Notes: generated from the letters alone by a model not told the origin. A DNA stretch of 43,854 nucleotides from Muribaculaceae bacterium (GCA_017940245.1 JAGAYZ010000067.1:1-43854), one strand, 5' to 3'; positions 1-7,388 are shown, counted from the first letter of the stretch. Made by a program: numbers and translations.

Positions 1-51
1 TCACAGCTCGGTCTTTACCTCATGAGAATCGAGTGTACAGACAAAACAAAG

Positions 52-90
52 AAAAAACAGCCGCCTGAAAAATATCCCATTCTCAGGCGG
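52..90 (-). terminator. Rho-independent terminator after the cupin gene
   Basis: An 8-bp perfect inverted repeat, CCGCCTGA at 61-68 and TCAGGCGG at 83-90, is followed on the minus strand by a run of six T (complement of 52-57). It sits about 70 bases beyond the end of the minus-strand cupin gene, as expected for its terminator. Bases 1-51 hold nothing I can assign. Confidence 0.7.
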
Positions 91-159
91 TTGATTTGCA
101 AAGAGAGTGAGCCATAACTGAATTATGACACACCCTCTTATCATTAGTTGGTTATAGGG

Positions 160-615
160 TTACCAGGTGAGAGCGTCGGGAAGGATGTCGCCGTCGGTCA
201 TGGGGCTGTCGGCCTCGGTGAAGGCATTGGCCTTATACTGAATGCAGAGCATCACCATGTCGGTAGTGCCGGTGTTCTTCAAGGCGCGCTTACCCTGAGG
301 CGACACACGCACGATGCTGCCTTCGCTCACGTTAATCATCTCGCCATCCACTTGATACACGCCTTCGCCCTTGAGGATGAAGTAGAGTTCTTCGTGGGTC
401 TTGTGGGTGTGCAGGAAACCGCTGTCCTGACCTGGAACCAGCGTCTGGAAACTCAATTCGCTGCCTGTAGTGCCAAGTGCCTGACCCACAAACACTTTAC
501 CTTTAATCACATTGGGTCCCATGGGCAATTCATGCTCTATAATCTGGTCCATGCGTCCCACATTCACTGTGGCATAATTCTTGCCGGTCTTGATGGTTTC
601 AATCTTTCTCATCAT
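160..615 (-). CDS. Cupin-domain protein
   Basis: Small single-domain cupin, 151 residues. The first cupin motif is clear: a Gly-rich turn, then HTHKTHEELYFILKGEG at about 69-85, with H69, H71 and E75/E76 in the metal-ligand positions. The second motif reads PQGKRALKN, so the usual third histidine (PxGxxH) is an alanine. Either the metal site is incomplete or another residue serves. Cupins cover enzymes and binding proteins, and the substrate cannot be read from the sequence. The start is one of two adjacent ATGs (615 or 612). The gene is divergent from an HxlR regulator whose likely operator lies in the shared spacer, so it is probably the regulator's target and may act on an electrophile, quinone or sugar-like small molecule (inference). 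Confidence 0.88.
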   Translation of the reverse strand: MMRKIETIKTGKNYATVNVGRMDQIIEHELPMGPNVIKGKVFVGQALGTTGSELSFQTLVPGQDSGFLHTHKTHEELYFILKGEGVYQVDGEMINVSEGSIVRVSPQGKRALKNTGTTDMVMLCIQYKANAFTEADSPMTDGDILPDALTW

Positions 616-653
616 GCTTTATTAATTTTATAATGTTAATTCGTTGTTCGCTG

Positions 654-685
654 CAAAATTACTCTGTTTGTTTAATTCCTGCAAG
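654..685 (-). promoter_or_regulatory. Bacteroidetes-type promoter of the cupin gene
   Basis: On the minus strand CTTG (complement of 682-685) is followed after 20 bases by TAATTTTG (complement of 654-661). This fits the Bacteroidetes sigma-ABfr consensus TTTG-N19-21-TAnnTTTG, with one mismatch in the -33 box. The predicted start of transcription is near 647, giving a leader of about 30 bases. Confidence 0.6.
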
Positions 686-707
686 TATAAACAAAATAGA
701 TAGTTAG

Positions 708-724
708 TTACTAAAAGGTAGTAA
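708..724. promoter_or_regulatory. Likely HxlR operator, TTACTA-N5-TAGTAA
   Basis: A perfect 6+6 inverted repeat, TTACTA-aaagg-TAGTAA, lies between the divergent cupin and HxlR genes. It contains TACT-N7-AGTA, the pattern described for the Bacillus HxlR-family repressor YodB. It lies upstream of the cupin promoter, not over it. A further TTACTA copy at 820-825 overlaps the -7 region of the regulator itself, which suggests autoregulation (inference). Confidence 0.55.
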
Positions 725-823
725 ATGCTGATAATGAAGATATTCTGTTTTTTAATTTAATAATCATTAACCATGTCAGTAAAAAATCTAGAATATTATT
801 TGGTTACTTTGAGAAACTATTAC

Positions 824-831
824 TAATTTTG
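824..831 (+). promoter_or_regulatory. -7 box of the HxlR gene, almost touching its ATG
   Basis: TAATTTTG matches TAnnTTTG. A TTTG at 799-802 could be the -33 box, with a spacing of 21. The ATG at 837 begins 5 bases after the box, so the transcript would begin at or next to the start codon. Confidence 0.4.
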
Positions 832-836
832 TGGTC

Positions 837-1199
837 ATGAATAAAGAATTACACGTGGAATATCTGTCGTGCCCCATCAGGCATGTGATAGGCCGTTTTG
901 GCGACAAGTGGTCGTTGCTGGTGCTGTATGCCTTGTGGCGCAGCGAGGGAGGAGTGATGCGATTTGGCGAGTTGCATCGGTTTATGGACGATTGCTCGCA
1001 GAAAATGCTTTCGCAGACGCTCAAAGCACTGGTCAAGAATCATTTGGTGAGCCGCAAGCAGTATGCCGAGATTCCACCCAGAGTGGAGTATTCGCTCACT
1101 GCACTGGGCCAGTCGCTCATGCCCCACGTCGAGGGACTCGTGGGCTGGAGCCTGGAGCATTTCCACGATGTGACCGAGGGAAAAGTCATCGTTAAATAG
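837..1199 (+). CDS. HxlR-family winged-helix transcriptional regulator
   Basis: Single-domain MarR/HxlR-type regulator of 120 residues from the ATG at 837; an in-frame GTG at 831 is possible. The family pattern is complete: the N-terminal Cys-Pro (SCPIRHVIGRFGDKW, C12), the recognition-helix region MRFGELHRFMDDCSQKMLSQTL, and the wing with PPRVEYSLTALG followed by a final helix. In well-studied relatives (YodB, HypR, CatR) the conserved N-terminal cysteine senses quinones, diamide or hypochlorite and controls a divergent detoxification gene. Here C12 and a second Cys in the DDCSQ segment are candidates for the switch. The divergent gene is a cupin, and an inverted repeat of the YodB type lies between them. 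Regulation of the cupin gene is therefore likely, though direct proof is absent. Confidence 0.9.
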   Translation: MNKELHVEYLSCPIRHVIGRFGDKWSLLVLYALWRSEGGVMRFGELHRFMDDCSQKMLSQTLKALVKNHLVSRKQYAEIPPRVEYSLTALGQSLMPHVEGLVGWSLEHFHDVTEGKVIVK

Positions 1200-1227
1200 A
1201 GGGATTACACTATCCCCCAAAAGCATC

Positions 1228-1274
1228 AAAATCTATGCAAATCTGCAATCCGATTGCAGATTTGCATAGATTTT
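1228..1274. repeat. 22-bp perfect palindrome, copy 1 of 2
   Basis: Two perfect 22-base arms (1228-1249 and 1253-1274) around the three-base loop CCG; the arms end in runs of A and T, so the RNA would be a bidirectional terminator. It follows the HxlR gene. The 56-base stretch 1224-1279 is repeated identically at 4592-4647, where it lies between the dockerin-protein gene and the convergent radical SAM gene. Confidence 0.85.
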
Positions 1275-1317
1275 CTTGTTGAAGAGCAATAATTTGCTCG
1301 GAACAATTTGTGGTAGA

Positions 1318-1391
1318 AATCAGTTGACCTGGATGGGTATGCCGGTGGCTTTGGCGATGCAGTCGCCGATGGCCGAGTCGAGTTTGAGGCT
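1318..1391 (-). pseudogene. Decayed 3' fragment of the radical SAM gene with an internal deletion
   Basis: Read on the minus strand this encodes LKLDSAI joined to GDCIAKATGIPIQVN and a stop. The same two segments in the intact gene at 4687-5466 are residues 143-149 and 245-259. Bases 1318-1370 match 4685-4737 and 1371-1391 match the sequence from 5023 onward, so 285 bases (95 codons) are missing and the frame is kept. The junction falls at a short shared ATGGCC-like sequence. The fragment has no start and is cut off upstream by the MITE-like element at 1392. It is a duplication remnant, not a gene. Confidence 0.85.
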
Positions 1392-1553
1392 GTTGCAAAA
1401 CTCGTTTCAGAGCTGTTTTTGAAAATTCTGTAGGGACGGTGCATGCATCATCAACTGAATTATTTGACTGAATCACAATGCTTTGACTCGACAGACTTGC
1501 ATGCTCCGTCCCTACATTCTGCTGACAATCTCATCATCCTAGAGTTTTGCAAC
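1392..1553. mobile_element. MITE-like element with terminal and internal inverted repeats
   Basis: 162 bases bounded by perfect 12-base inverted ends, GTTGCAAAACTC (1392-1403) and GAGTTTTGCAAC (1542-1553). Inside, a second pair at 1429-1447 and 1498-1516 (core TGTAGGGACGG, continuing into GCATGCA) pairs over 19 bases with one mismatch. There is no open frame of note. It interrupts the radical SAM gene fragment. Size and layout fit a non-autonomous miniature element or a large palindromic repeat; no target-site duplication is obvious. Confidence 0.6.
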
Positions 1554-1665
1554 ACCCCCACTTTGTTTTAAAGACCATGCAAGAACCCCGTTGGGGTTCG
1601 CAGCTTGGTCACCCGCAAAACCCTGTGTTTGGGATAGTCCTTATCCGAAGATGGGCGAGACTCTA
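1554..1665. other. Non-coding stretch with GAACCCC/GGGGTTC hairpin
   Basis: No gene is visible. GAACCCC at 1583-1589 and GGGGTTC at 1593-1599 form a 7-bp hairpin with a 3-base loop. Similar CCCC-GTT-GGGG hairpins are widespread between genes in Bacteroidales, in my experience. It fills the space between the MITE-like element and the first long direct repeat. Confidence 0.4.
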
Positions 1666-1798
1666 TAGAGGAAGAACTTTGTATCAATCACGCCTCTGCA
1701 TTCTCCATATCTTCTGCGTTTTTGATAAGCAAAGGTACATATTTTTGCTCTAATTGAGCCAACACATAAAATTTAACACACAGGATTTTGCAAGTGTC
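1666..1798. repeat. Long direct repeat, left copy, upstream of the dockerin protein
   Basis: 133 bases that match 4433-4547 almost throughout. The left copy carries an 18-base insertion after CTCTGC that ends again in a CTGC, so it may be a small local duplication. The end of the repeat supplies the -33 box of the promoter for the dockerin protein. Together with the right copy it brackets that gene as direct repeats. Confidence 0.85.
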
Positions 1799-1818
1799 CC
1801 AAGAAAATGATATATTTG
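1787..1818 (+). promoter_or_regulatory. Promoter of the dockerin-protein gene
   Basis: TTTG at 1787-1790, 20 bases, then TATATTTG at 1811-1818: a full match to the Bacteroidetes consensus. The leader is about 50 bases. The -33 box lies in the direct repeat and the -7 box just outside it, so the right-hand repeat copy keeps the TTTG but has no -7 box. Confidence 0.75.
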
Positions 1819-1876
1819 CAAATAAAACACCCATCATCGTGAAAACTATAGATAACACATACAAAAACTTAACGAT

Positions 1877-4369
1877 ATGAAAAAAATAACAACACTGCTG
1901 ATGACTTGCCTGGTGGCTATGACTGCGTTCAGCGCGATGGCTATTGAGACCAGCGACTTCGTGATTGACGAAGGCATGCCCATGGGCGACGTGACCGGCG
2001 ACAACAAGGTGGATGTGGAGGATGTGAACCTCGCCATCAACGTCATCCTGGGTCTGGAAACCGACAAGAATGTCAAGGCCAAAGCCGACGTGACCGGCGA
2101 CAACAAGGTGGATGTGGAGGATGTGAACGCTATCATCAACATGATTCTGGGCCTTTCCAGTGGTGGCACGACGGGCGGCTCGGTGATTAAGATGAGCGAT
2201 TTTGTACCTAACTCGGGTAGTACTACGAGCGATATGAATCACCAGTGGGCCGAGGGCGAAGTGATTTTCATTGCCGTGGATCCCGACTACACTAGTGCTT
2301 GCCAGAACGTTTATGCCATGGTGCGTACCGGCGGCAAGTGGGTGTTGAAAGATGTGAAAGGCAGCAACAAGCAGGGATTCAAAACCATTGGTGGCAAACT
2401 GTGTGCAGCCTATGTGCAGCATGCCGATTTGGAGAACTCCTACTATGACTACATTCCGCTCAAAGGCGATGTGGCCTGTGTGAATCGTGCAGCCAATTAC
2501 ACGGTGATTCCGAAGGACGGCAAGTTCTATATTAGAATCAATGACATTCTGCTTTATCACTTTGTGTCGAGAATTGATGTGAATGCGGCCTATGAGGGCG
2601 ACTACTTCTACAGTAGCGTGACACACCTGGATGCACTCACTCAAATCAGGTGGCAGCCGTTCTATTCTTATAGTGATTTTGAGAAGAGCCATCGTGCTCC
2701 GGTGATCGACATCAACAGCAATCACCAGGGATCGGCCTATGGTGTGTGGGAAAAAGGCACACGCGTGGACGACTGGCTCACATTGTACTATAACACCGCA
2801 AACAAAGGGTATTCCTATTTCTGGAACTATACTCAAGACGAACTCAAGCAAGGTTGCTACCTGAGCAGCATTTACTCTCCCTGGCAAAATGCCTGGAACC
2901 GCGACCTGTACATGAATTACTACAACGGCGACGAGCGAAAGAGCTACAGGCTCAATGCCGGCAGCGTCAGCGCTCAGAGTGTGAACATCAATGTGGGCAC
3001 CAACATCATCTTCCGACCCTGGGATGGTGTTACCAGCGACACCCGAGGCACCATGACGAGCGTCACCTCGTCGACCAACGGCATCCTCGACATCAACTAC
3101 GACAATACACAGGTGAGCGTCATAGCACACAAGGTGGGCACCACCACACTCACCATCAAGTTCAAGACCAAAGACGGCCTCAATACGGTCTATACTTATA
3201 ACGTGAAAGTCGACCCCACCGTGTGGGCAGCAGGAAAAACCAGTGACAACAAGCCCATGCTATGGCGCAACTGGGAGAGCAAGGGCATGTACCTGAGTGG
3301 TAGGGACAATTATACCAGTGCTAACGAGGTGATTGTGCGTGGCAGCACAGCCTATGTGATGATGCGCAAAGACGTTTCAAATACTAATACTGACTATTAC
3401 TCAGGTACAGCTGCGATTCTGAAGGCCACAGGGGCTCATGGTGGTGGTTATTTCAATGTGTATAAAGACGGGCTCACCGGTGCCTCAAAAATTTATTGCA
3501 AATTTCCCAAAGCAAATTCCACCCGTTACATAGCCGGTATTCCTCACCTATGGGTTACAAAGAATAATGATGTTTACTACACCACAGCCTACAGGGAGAA
3601 TTATTCCGACGAATACAACTGCATCGTCAGCACCGATATCTATAAAAACAGGTCTTTTTTGAGTAAAGCTTCTTCAAAGTTCATCAACGACCTCGTCACC
3701 GACGACAGCGGCAACCTGTATTATGCGGGTATTAATTCCAACATTGGATCCTACGACGAACTTCTTGCAATCCCATATATTTATCTTGGCGATGCCACCG
3801 GTTATCTTGCCAAACTTACAACCAGCAACAGTCTATCGGTTTACCCATGGATCCACTATTTGTTTAACCGATTGTTTGTCAAGGACGGCACAGTCTATGT
3901 TGATGCCTATGGATTCTATGAAAAAGGCAGTTATGAGACTTATTACTGGTCGTTTGGAAAGAATGTATTCCTGCGGTACACCTCATCGACAGGATTGCAA
4001 CTCTACACAGGCCAAGTGAGTGAGAACGGCTTGTCAATGCTGGGTTCCAACTATAATTCATACGGAACGCTGATAAATCCCGGTACATTCTTGCTTGAAG
4101 GAAACAAGTTCTACTATAGTGGCGGCATACGCACTTACCAGTTAGGTGCCAGCGAATCGACATCCTACACAGCCTATCCAAGCGGTGTCTCACCCTTAGG
4201 GTTCGACGTGAAAAACGGCTATATAGGCATGGTGCTCAAAACTGGCAATAACTCGGCCCACAAGGTGATGACAAGCACGCTTAACAGCTACAATGACGGC
4301 AAAGTTATGGAGAACTCGGCGGGGACAACTATCTATGACGTGTGGTTGCAGACCAGCCTCGACGACTGA
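1877..4369 (+). CDS. Large secreted protein with N-terminal dockerin-type repeats and Ig-like domain
   Basis: 830 residues. A signal peptide (MKKITTLLMTCLVAMTAFSAMA) is followed directly by two EF-hand-like dockerin repeats at about 37-93, each with the core GDVTGDNKVDVEDVN or its close copy and a trailing INVILG/INMILG helix. A BIG2-like bacterial Ig domain follows at about 365-450 (SVNINVGTNI through TTTLTIKFKT). The last 380 residues repeat a pattern of short beta strands (WESKGMYLSG, GSTAYVMMRKD, GNLYYAGIN) that suggests a beta-propeller, by feel only. Exported and probably calcium-binding; the ligand or substrate is unknown. Dockerins usually sit at the C-terminus, so an N-terminal pair is uncommon. 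The gene has its own promoter and lies between two direct repeats, next to a scar of the neighbouring gene, which suggests it arrived as a cassette (inference). Confidence 0.85.
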   Translation: MKKITTLLMTCLVAMTAFSAMAIETSDFVIDEGMPMGDVTGDNKVDVEDVNLAINVILGLETDKNVKAKADVTGDNKVDVEDVNAIINMILGLSSGGTTGGSVIKMSDFVPNSGSTTSDMNHQWAEGEVIFIAVDPDYTSACQNVYAMVRTGGKWVLKDVKGSNKQGFKTIGGKLCAAYVQHADLENSYYDYIPLKGDVACVNRAANYTVIPKDGKFYIRINDILLYHFVSRIDVNAAYEGDYFYSSVTHLDALTQIRWQPFYSYSDFEKSHRAPVIDINSNHQGSAYGVWEKGTRVDDWLTLYYNTANKGYSYFWNYTQDELKQGCYLSSIYSPWQNAWNRDLYMNYYNGDERKSYRLNAGSVSAQSVNINVGTNIIFRPWDGVTSDTRGTMTSVTSSTNGILDINYDNTQVSVIAHKVGTTTLTIKFKTKDGLNTVYTYNVKVDPTVWAAGKTSDNKPMLWRNWESKGMYLSGRDNYTSANEVIVRGSTAYVMMRKDVSNTNTDYYSGTAAILKATGAHGGGYFNVYKDGLTGASKIYCKFPKANSTRYIAGIPHLWVTKNNDVYYTTAYRENYSDEYNCIVSTDIYKNRSFLSKASSKFINDLVTDDSGNLYYAGINSNIGSYDELLAIPYIYLGDATGYLAKLTTSNSLSVYPWIHYLFNRLFVKDGTVYVDAYGFYEKGSYETYYWSFGKNVFLRYTSSTGLQLYTGQVSENGLSMLGSNYNSYGTLINPGTFLLEGNKFYYSGGIRTYQLGASESTSYTAYPSGVSPLGFDVKNGYIGMVLKTGNNSAHKVMTSTLNSYNDGKVMENSAGTTIYDVWLQTSLDD

Positions 4370-4432
4370 TAGCCCGCGAAAGGAACTTCTCGCATTACTA
4401 TTCTGTTTGCGTAGGGAGTGTTTTACAATATG

Positions 4433-4547
4433 TAGAGGAAGAACTTTGTATCAATCACGCCTCTGCGTTTTTGATAAAGCAAAGGTACATATTTTTGCTC
4501 TAATTGAGCCAATATACAAAATTTAACACACAGGTTTTGCAAGTGTC
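4433..4547. repeat. Long direct repeat, right copy, downstream of the dockerin protein
   Basis: 115 bases matching 1666-1798 except for the 18-base insertion of the left copy and a few substitutions. Bases 4370-4432 just before it carry no gene; GTAGGGAGTGTTTTACAA there vaguely recalls the ends of the MITE-like element. Confidence 0.85.
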
Positions 4548-4595
4548 TTGAAAAGTCCTTGTGAAATAACGGAATTCAATCGCTCCATGAACATC

Positions 4596-4642
4596 AAAAT
4601 CTATGCAAATCTGCAATCCGATTGCAGATTTGCATAGATTTT
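4596..4642. terminator. 22-bp palindrome, copy 2: bidirectional terminator
   Basis: Identical to 1228-1274: two 22-base arms (4596-4617, 4621-4642) with a CCG loop and A/T-rich ends. It lies between the convergent dockerin-protein and radical SAM genes and can end transcription from both sides. Bases 4643-4686 between it and the radical SAM stop codon hold nothing else. Confidence 0.8.
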
Positions 4643-4686
4643 CTTGTGGCGTGCACAAAGATTAGGGCCGCAAATCGTGTTCCGAA

Positions 4687-5466
4687 TCAGTTGACCTGGA
4701 TGGGTATGCCGGTGGCTTTGGCGATGCGGTCGCCGATAGCCTGCAGCTCGTCATGCTCAATTTTCACCAGATTCTCGGCGGGTGTTTTGCGGTCGATGGA
4801 GTAGAGCATCACTTCGCGCGGAGCAATCTCGCGATAGGCTTGAATGAGTGCCTCCACTTCGGCATCGGTGGTGTTGTCGATGTGGTGACCGTCGTAGTCG
4901 CCGCGCAGCATCATGGTCTGCACGATGCACTGCCCGGTGAACTGCTTCAGATCGGCAATGATGCCCTGCGGAATCACGTTGGGTGAGGTGGGGCGGTTCA
5001 GGGCTGTGAGGGTGGTGGCAATGGCCGAGTCCAGTTTAAGGATATTGTTATCCACCAGTTTGAGCGCGTCGGCCACGCTCTTCTTTCCTGCCATGGTGGA
5101 GTTGCTCAGCACGCTCACTTTGGCCTCGGGGTAGTAGCGGTCGCGCAGCATGATCACGTCGTGCACCACCTCGGCAAAATGAGGGTGCAGCGTGGGCTCG
5201 CCATTACCCGAAAATGTGATTACGTCAAGCCCGTCGCCGGCGGCCTTCATGGTCTCGAGTTTCTTTTTGAGTTGACGTTTCACGCTCTCGCGGCTGGGAA
5301 TTCCGTCTTTGCCGTGTCCTTGCGCGTTGAATCCGGCCTCGCAATAAAGGCAGTCGAACGAGCACACCTTGCCGTCGTTGGGCATGAGGTTAACGCCCAG
5401 TGAGATGCCTAGGCGGCGGCTGTGGATGGGACCAAAAATGGTGTTGTGAAAAAGAACAGTTTGCAT
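4687..5466 (-). CDS. Radical SAM protein (COG0731-type Fe-S oxidoreductase)
   Basis: 259 residues. The cluster motif is CSFDCLYC (C35, C39, C42), which is CX3CX2C, the usual radical SAM spacing. It is preceded by FGPIHSRRLGISLGVNLMP, the characteristic start of the COG0731 group (related to TYW1-like wybutosine proteins), and followed by the SAM-binding FSGNGEPTLHP at about 85-95. It binds a 4Fe-4S cluster and SAM and should make a 5'-deoxyadenosyl radical; the substrate is unknown. It is last in a tight minus-strand run: its ATG is 5 bases after the stop of the GT4 gene. A partial, internally deleted copy of its 3' end lies 3.3 kb away at 1318-1391. Confidence 0.88.
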   Translation of the reverse strand: MQTVLFHNTIFGPIHSRRLGISLGVNLMPNDGKVCSFDCLYCEAGFNAQGHGKDGIPSRESVKRQLKKKLETMKAAGDGLDVITFSGNGEPTLHPHFAEVVHDVIMLRDRYYPEAKVSVLSNSTMAGKKSVADALKLVDNNILKLDSAIATTLTALNRPTSPNVIPQGIIADLKQFTGQCIVQTMMLRGDYDGHHIDNTTDAEVEALIQAYREIAPREVMLYSIDRKTPAENLVKIEHDELQAIGDRIAKATGIPIQVN

Positions 5467-5471
5467 AGTGT

Positions 5472-6725
5472 CTATATTGATTGTTTGAAGTTGTTGTCGT
5501 TCAGGAGTGATTGATATAGCGTGAGATGCTGGCGGGCAATGACACTGGCATCGAAGTGGTCACGCACCCACTGGTGCTGGCTCTGGCGTGTGATGCCGGC
5601 ATCCAGCGCCCATTCTATGCCTTGAGCGATGTGTGCGGGATCGTGGCTGCCGGTGACAAAACCATTGTGCCGGTGCTTGACAATGTCTACTTGACCACCA
5701 TCGCCGGTGGTGACAGGAATGCAACCGCAAGCCATGCCCTCGACCAGTGTGTAGCCAAACGACTCGTAGCGCGAGGTGGAAAGTACCAGCCGTGCGTGTG
5801 AGTAGATGTTTTGCAGGTCGTGAACATATCCCAGATAGGTGTAGGGAAGTGCCAGTTGTTCCAGTAACGAAGAGTCGTGGATGCCCCCGTAAAGCACCAG
5901 ATGCAGTCGCCGTGCCAGCTCGGGTCGCTTGGTGGCGATGTGCTGCGTGGTGGCGATGAGCGTGTCCAGTCCCTTGACCGGGTCGTCGAGTCTCGCGGCT
6001 CCCATCACCATCACGCTGCGCCCTGATTCCACATTCCAGACGTTAGGAGCACTGGTGACGGGACTGAAGGATGTTGTGGGGAACGGGTTGGCAATGACGC
6101 TGATGTCGCAGTCGTGCATCACACTGCTGCGCCGGCAGCATTGCTCAAGCCAGTGGCTCACGGCTACAAAGTGAATGTGCGCGTCTTTATAGAGCATGCG
6201 CTTGCGGCGCTGGGTGCTGGACGATAAATCCTCGCCCTGCTTGCCCGTGAGCGGGCAACTGTGGCAAGTGCCTTCGTAGGCACGACATTGGGCGGCATGG
6301 TGACACACCCCGGTGCAGTTCCACATGTCGTGCATCACCCACACGACGGGTTTGCCCAGTGTGGTCAGACGCTTCACATCGTCGAGTGAAAGCATCGCCT
6401 GGTTCACCCATCCCAGCACCACCACGTCGGCCCAGTCGACCCAGGGGTGACCAATGATGTTCACGCCGTGTGTGGCGGTATCGATCTGGAACAGTGTGTC
6501 GCGATTCATCCCGTTGTGCAGGTAAATGCCCAGTCGCTCGGCCAGGAAACGGTAACGATTGCCCACCTTGCTGCCCACTGTCGCCACTTGCTGGTGCTCA
6601 CCACGCCGGTCAATGACCAGCATGCGCGCCTGGGCGCCTTGAGCGTTCAAGCCGTCCATGAGCCGTGTGGTGGCGATGGCCGCTCCACCCAGCAAATCGC
6701 TTCGGTTAATGAGCAGGATGTTCAT
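5472..6725 (-). CDS. Glycosyltransferase family 4 protein
   Basis: 417 residues with the GT-B layout. The N-terminal domain begins MNILLINRSDLLGGAAIATT, the GG-rich acceptor-side loop of GT4 enzymes. A Cys-rich insert at about 115-145 (WNCTGVCHHAAQCRAYEGTCHSCP) is typical of one Bacteroidetes GT4 subgroup and could bind a metal. The C-terminal half carries GAARLDDPVKGLD, YLGYVHD and the EX7E-like SRYESFGYTLVEGMACG sugar-nucleotide motif with its conserved glutamates. It transfers a sugar to a glycan or lipid acceptor in the cytoplasm. It follows rnhA by 24 bases and precedes the radical SAM gene by 5, so it is co-transcribed with both. Donor and acceptor cannot be told. Confidence 0.9.
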   Translation of the reverse strand: MNILLINRSDLLGGAAIATTRLMDGLNAQGAQARMLVIDRRGEHQQVATVGSKVGNRYRFLAERLGIYLHNGMNRDTLFQIDTATHGVNIIGHPWVDWADVVVLGWVNQAMLSLDDVKRLTTLGKPVVWVMHDMWNCTGVCHHAAQCRAYEGTCHSCPLTGKQGEDLSSSTQRRKRMLYKDAHIHFVAVSHWLEQCCRRSSVMHDCDISVIANPFPTTSFSPVTSAPNVWNVESGRSVMVMGAARLDDPVKGLDTLIATTQHIATKRPELARRLHLVLYGGIHDSSLLEQLALPYTYLGYVHDLQNIYSHARLVLSTSRYESFGYTLVEGMACGCIPVTTGDGGQVDIVKHRHNGFVTGSHDPAHIAQGIEWALDAGITRQSQHQWVRDHFDASVIARQHLTLYQSLLNDNNFKQSI

Positions 6726-6749
6726 GTGTGGCAGGTGATGATAGTCGGG

Positions 6750-7388
6750 TTATTTTCGTCCAAAATCGGCAGGGATTTCGCCCCACTTGTCGGTTTCCCA
6801 CTTGATGATGCGGTTTCGCCACGAGTGTGTGGCCAGCCATTGCTCGGCGCGGCCTATGAGTTCAAACACGCGCTCGTTATGGTCGGTGCGCTCCAACTTG
6901 GACTTGCACTTGCGGTCGCGCACCCATGCCATGGCCGTGCGGCTGTCGCTATAGATGGCGGTATGGTCGTTGGCCGTGTTGTAAAAGAAAGCCAGCGCGT
7001 GCACCAGTGCCAGAAATTCGCCCACGTTGTTGGTCGCGTCTTTGAAGGGTCCCTGGTGGAACAGTTCAGCTCCGGTCATGACGTCGACTCCGCGGTATTC
7101 CATGATGCCGGGATTGCCACTGCAAGCACCATCGACGGCGATGCTGTCGCGCACGATTTCGGGGATGGCTTCATAGTTGACCTGCAATTTAGGGGCTCGC
7201 GCGATGGCACGTATCAGGTCGCGGTCGGCAAAGCCTTCGCGAAAGGCGCGTATGGCGTCTTGCTGTGTGTTGAACGACTTGTACTGGGCATCGGGATAAC
7301 CCTTGACGCGGGCTTCACACTCGGCCCACGAGTCGCACACACCGGTTTCTGTGCCGCGCCACACGACATACCACTTCTTTCTAGCCAT
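6750..7388 (-). CDS. rnhA: Ribonuclease H with N-terminal viroplasmin-like domain
   Basis: 212 residues from the ATG at 7388; a longer open frame upstream has no homology-like content, and MARKKWYVVWRG is the natural start. Residues 4-50 form the small RNA:DNA-hybrid-binding domain seen in eukaryotic RNase H1 and many Bacteroidetes RNases H. The RNase HI domain covers about 82-212: D86 in AVDGACSGNPG, E124 in NNVGEFLALVHAL, D148 in IYSDSRTA, and a C-terminal Asp in the WGEIPADFGRK tail (D208, or D200 before it). It cuts the RNA strand of RNA-DNA hybrids. It lies between the coiled-coil protein and the GT4 gene in one run. Confidence 0.93.
   Translation of the reverse strand: MARKKWYVVWRGTETGVCDSWAECEARVKGYPDAQYKSFNTQQDAIRAFREGFADRDLIRAIARAPKLQVNYEAIPEIVRDSIAVDGACSGNPGIMEYRGVDVMTGAELFHQGPFKDATNNVGEFLALVHALAFFYNTANDHTAIYSDSRTAMAWVRDRKCKSKLERTDHNERVFELIGRAEQWLATHSWRNRIIKWETDKWGEIPADFGRK

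Noticed and set aside
1-114. Open plus-strand frame from the window edge to the stop at 112-114
   Set aside because: It runs through the terminator hairpin at 61-90 and has no protein-like pattern.
1688-3130. 480-codon open frame on the minus strand across the dockerin-protein gene
   Set aside because: It has no signal, motif or promoter and is rich in His/Val, as is usual for the antisense of Bacteroidales coding sequence; the plus-strand gene has a signal peptide, dockerin repeats and a promoter.
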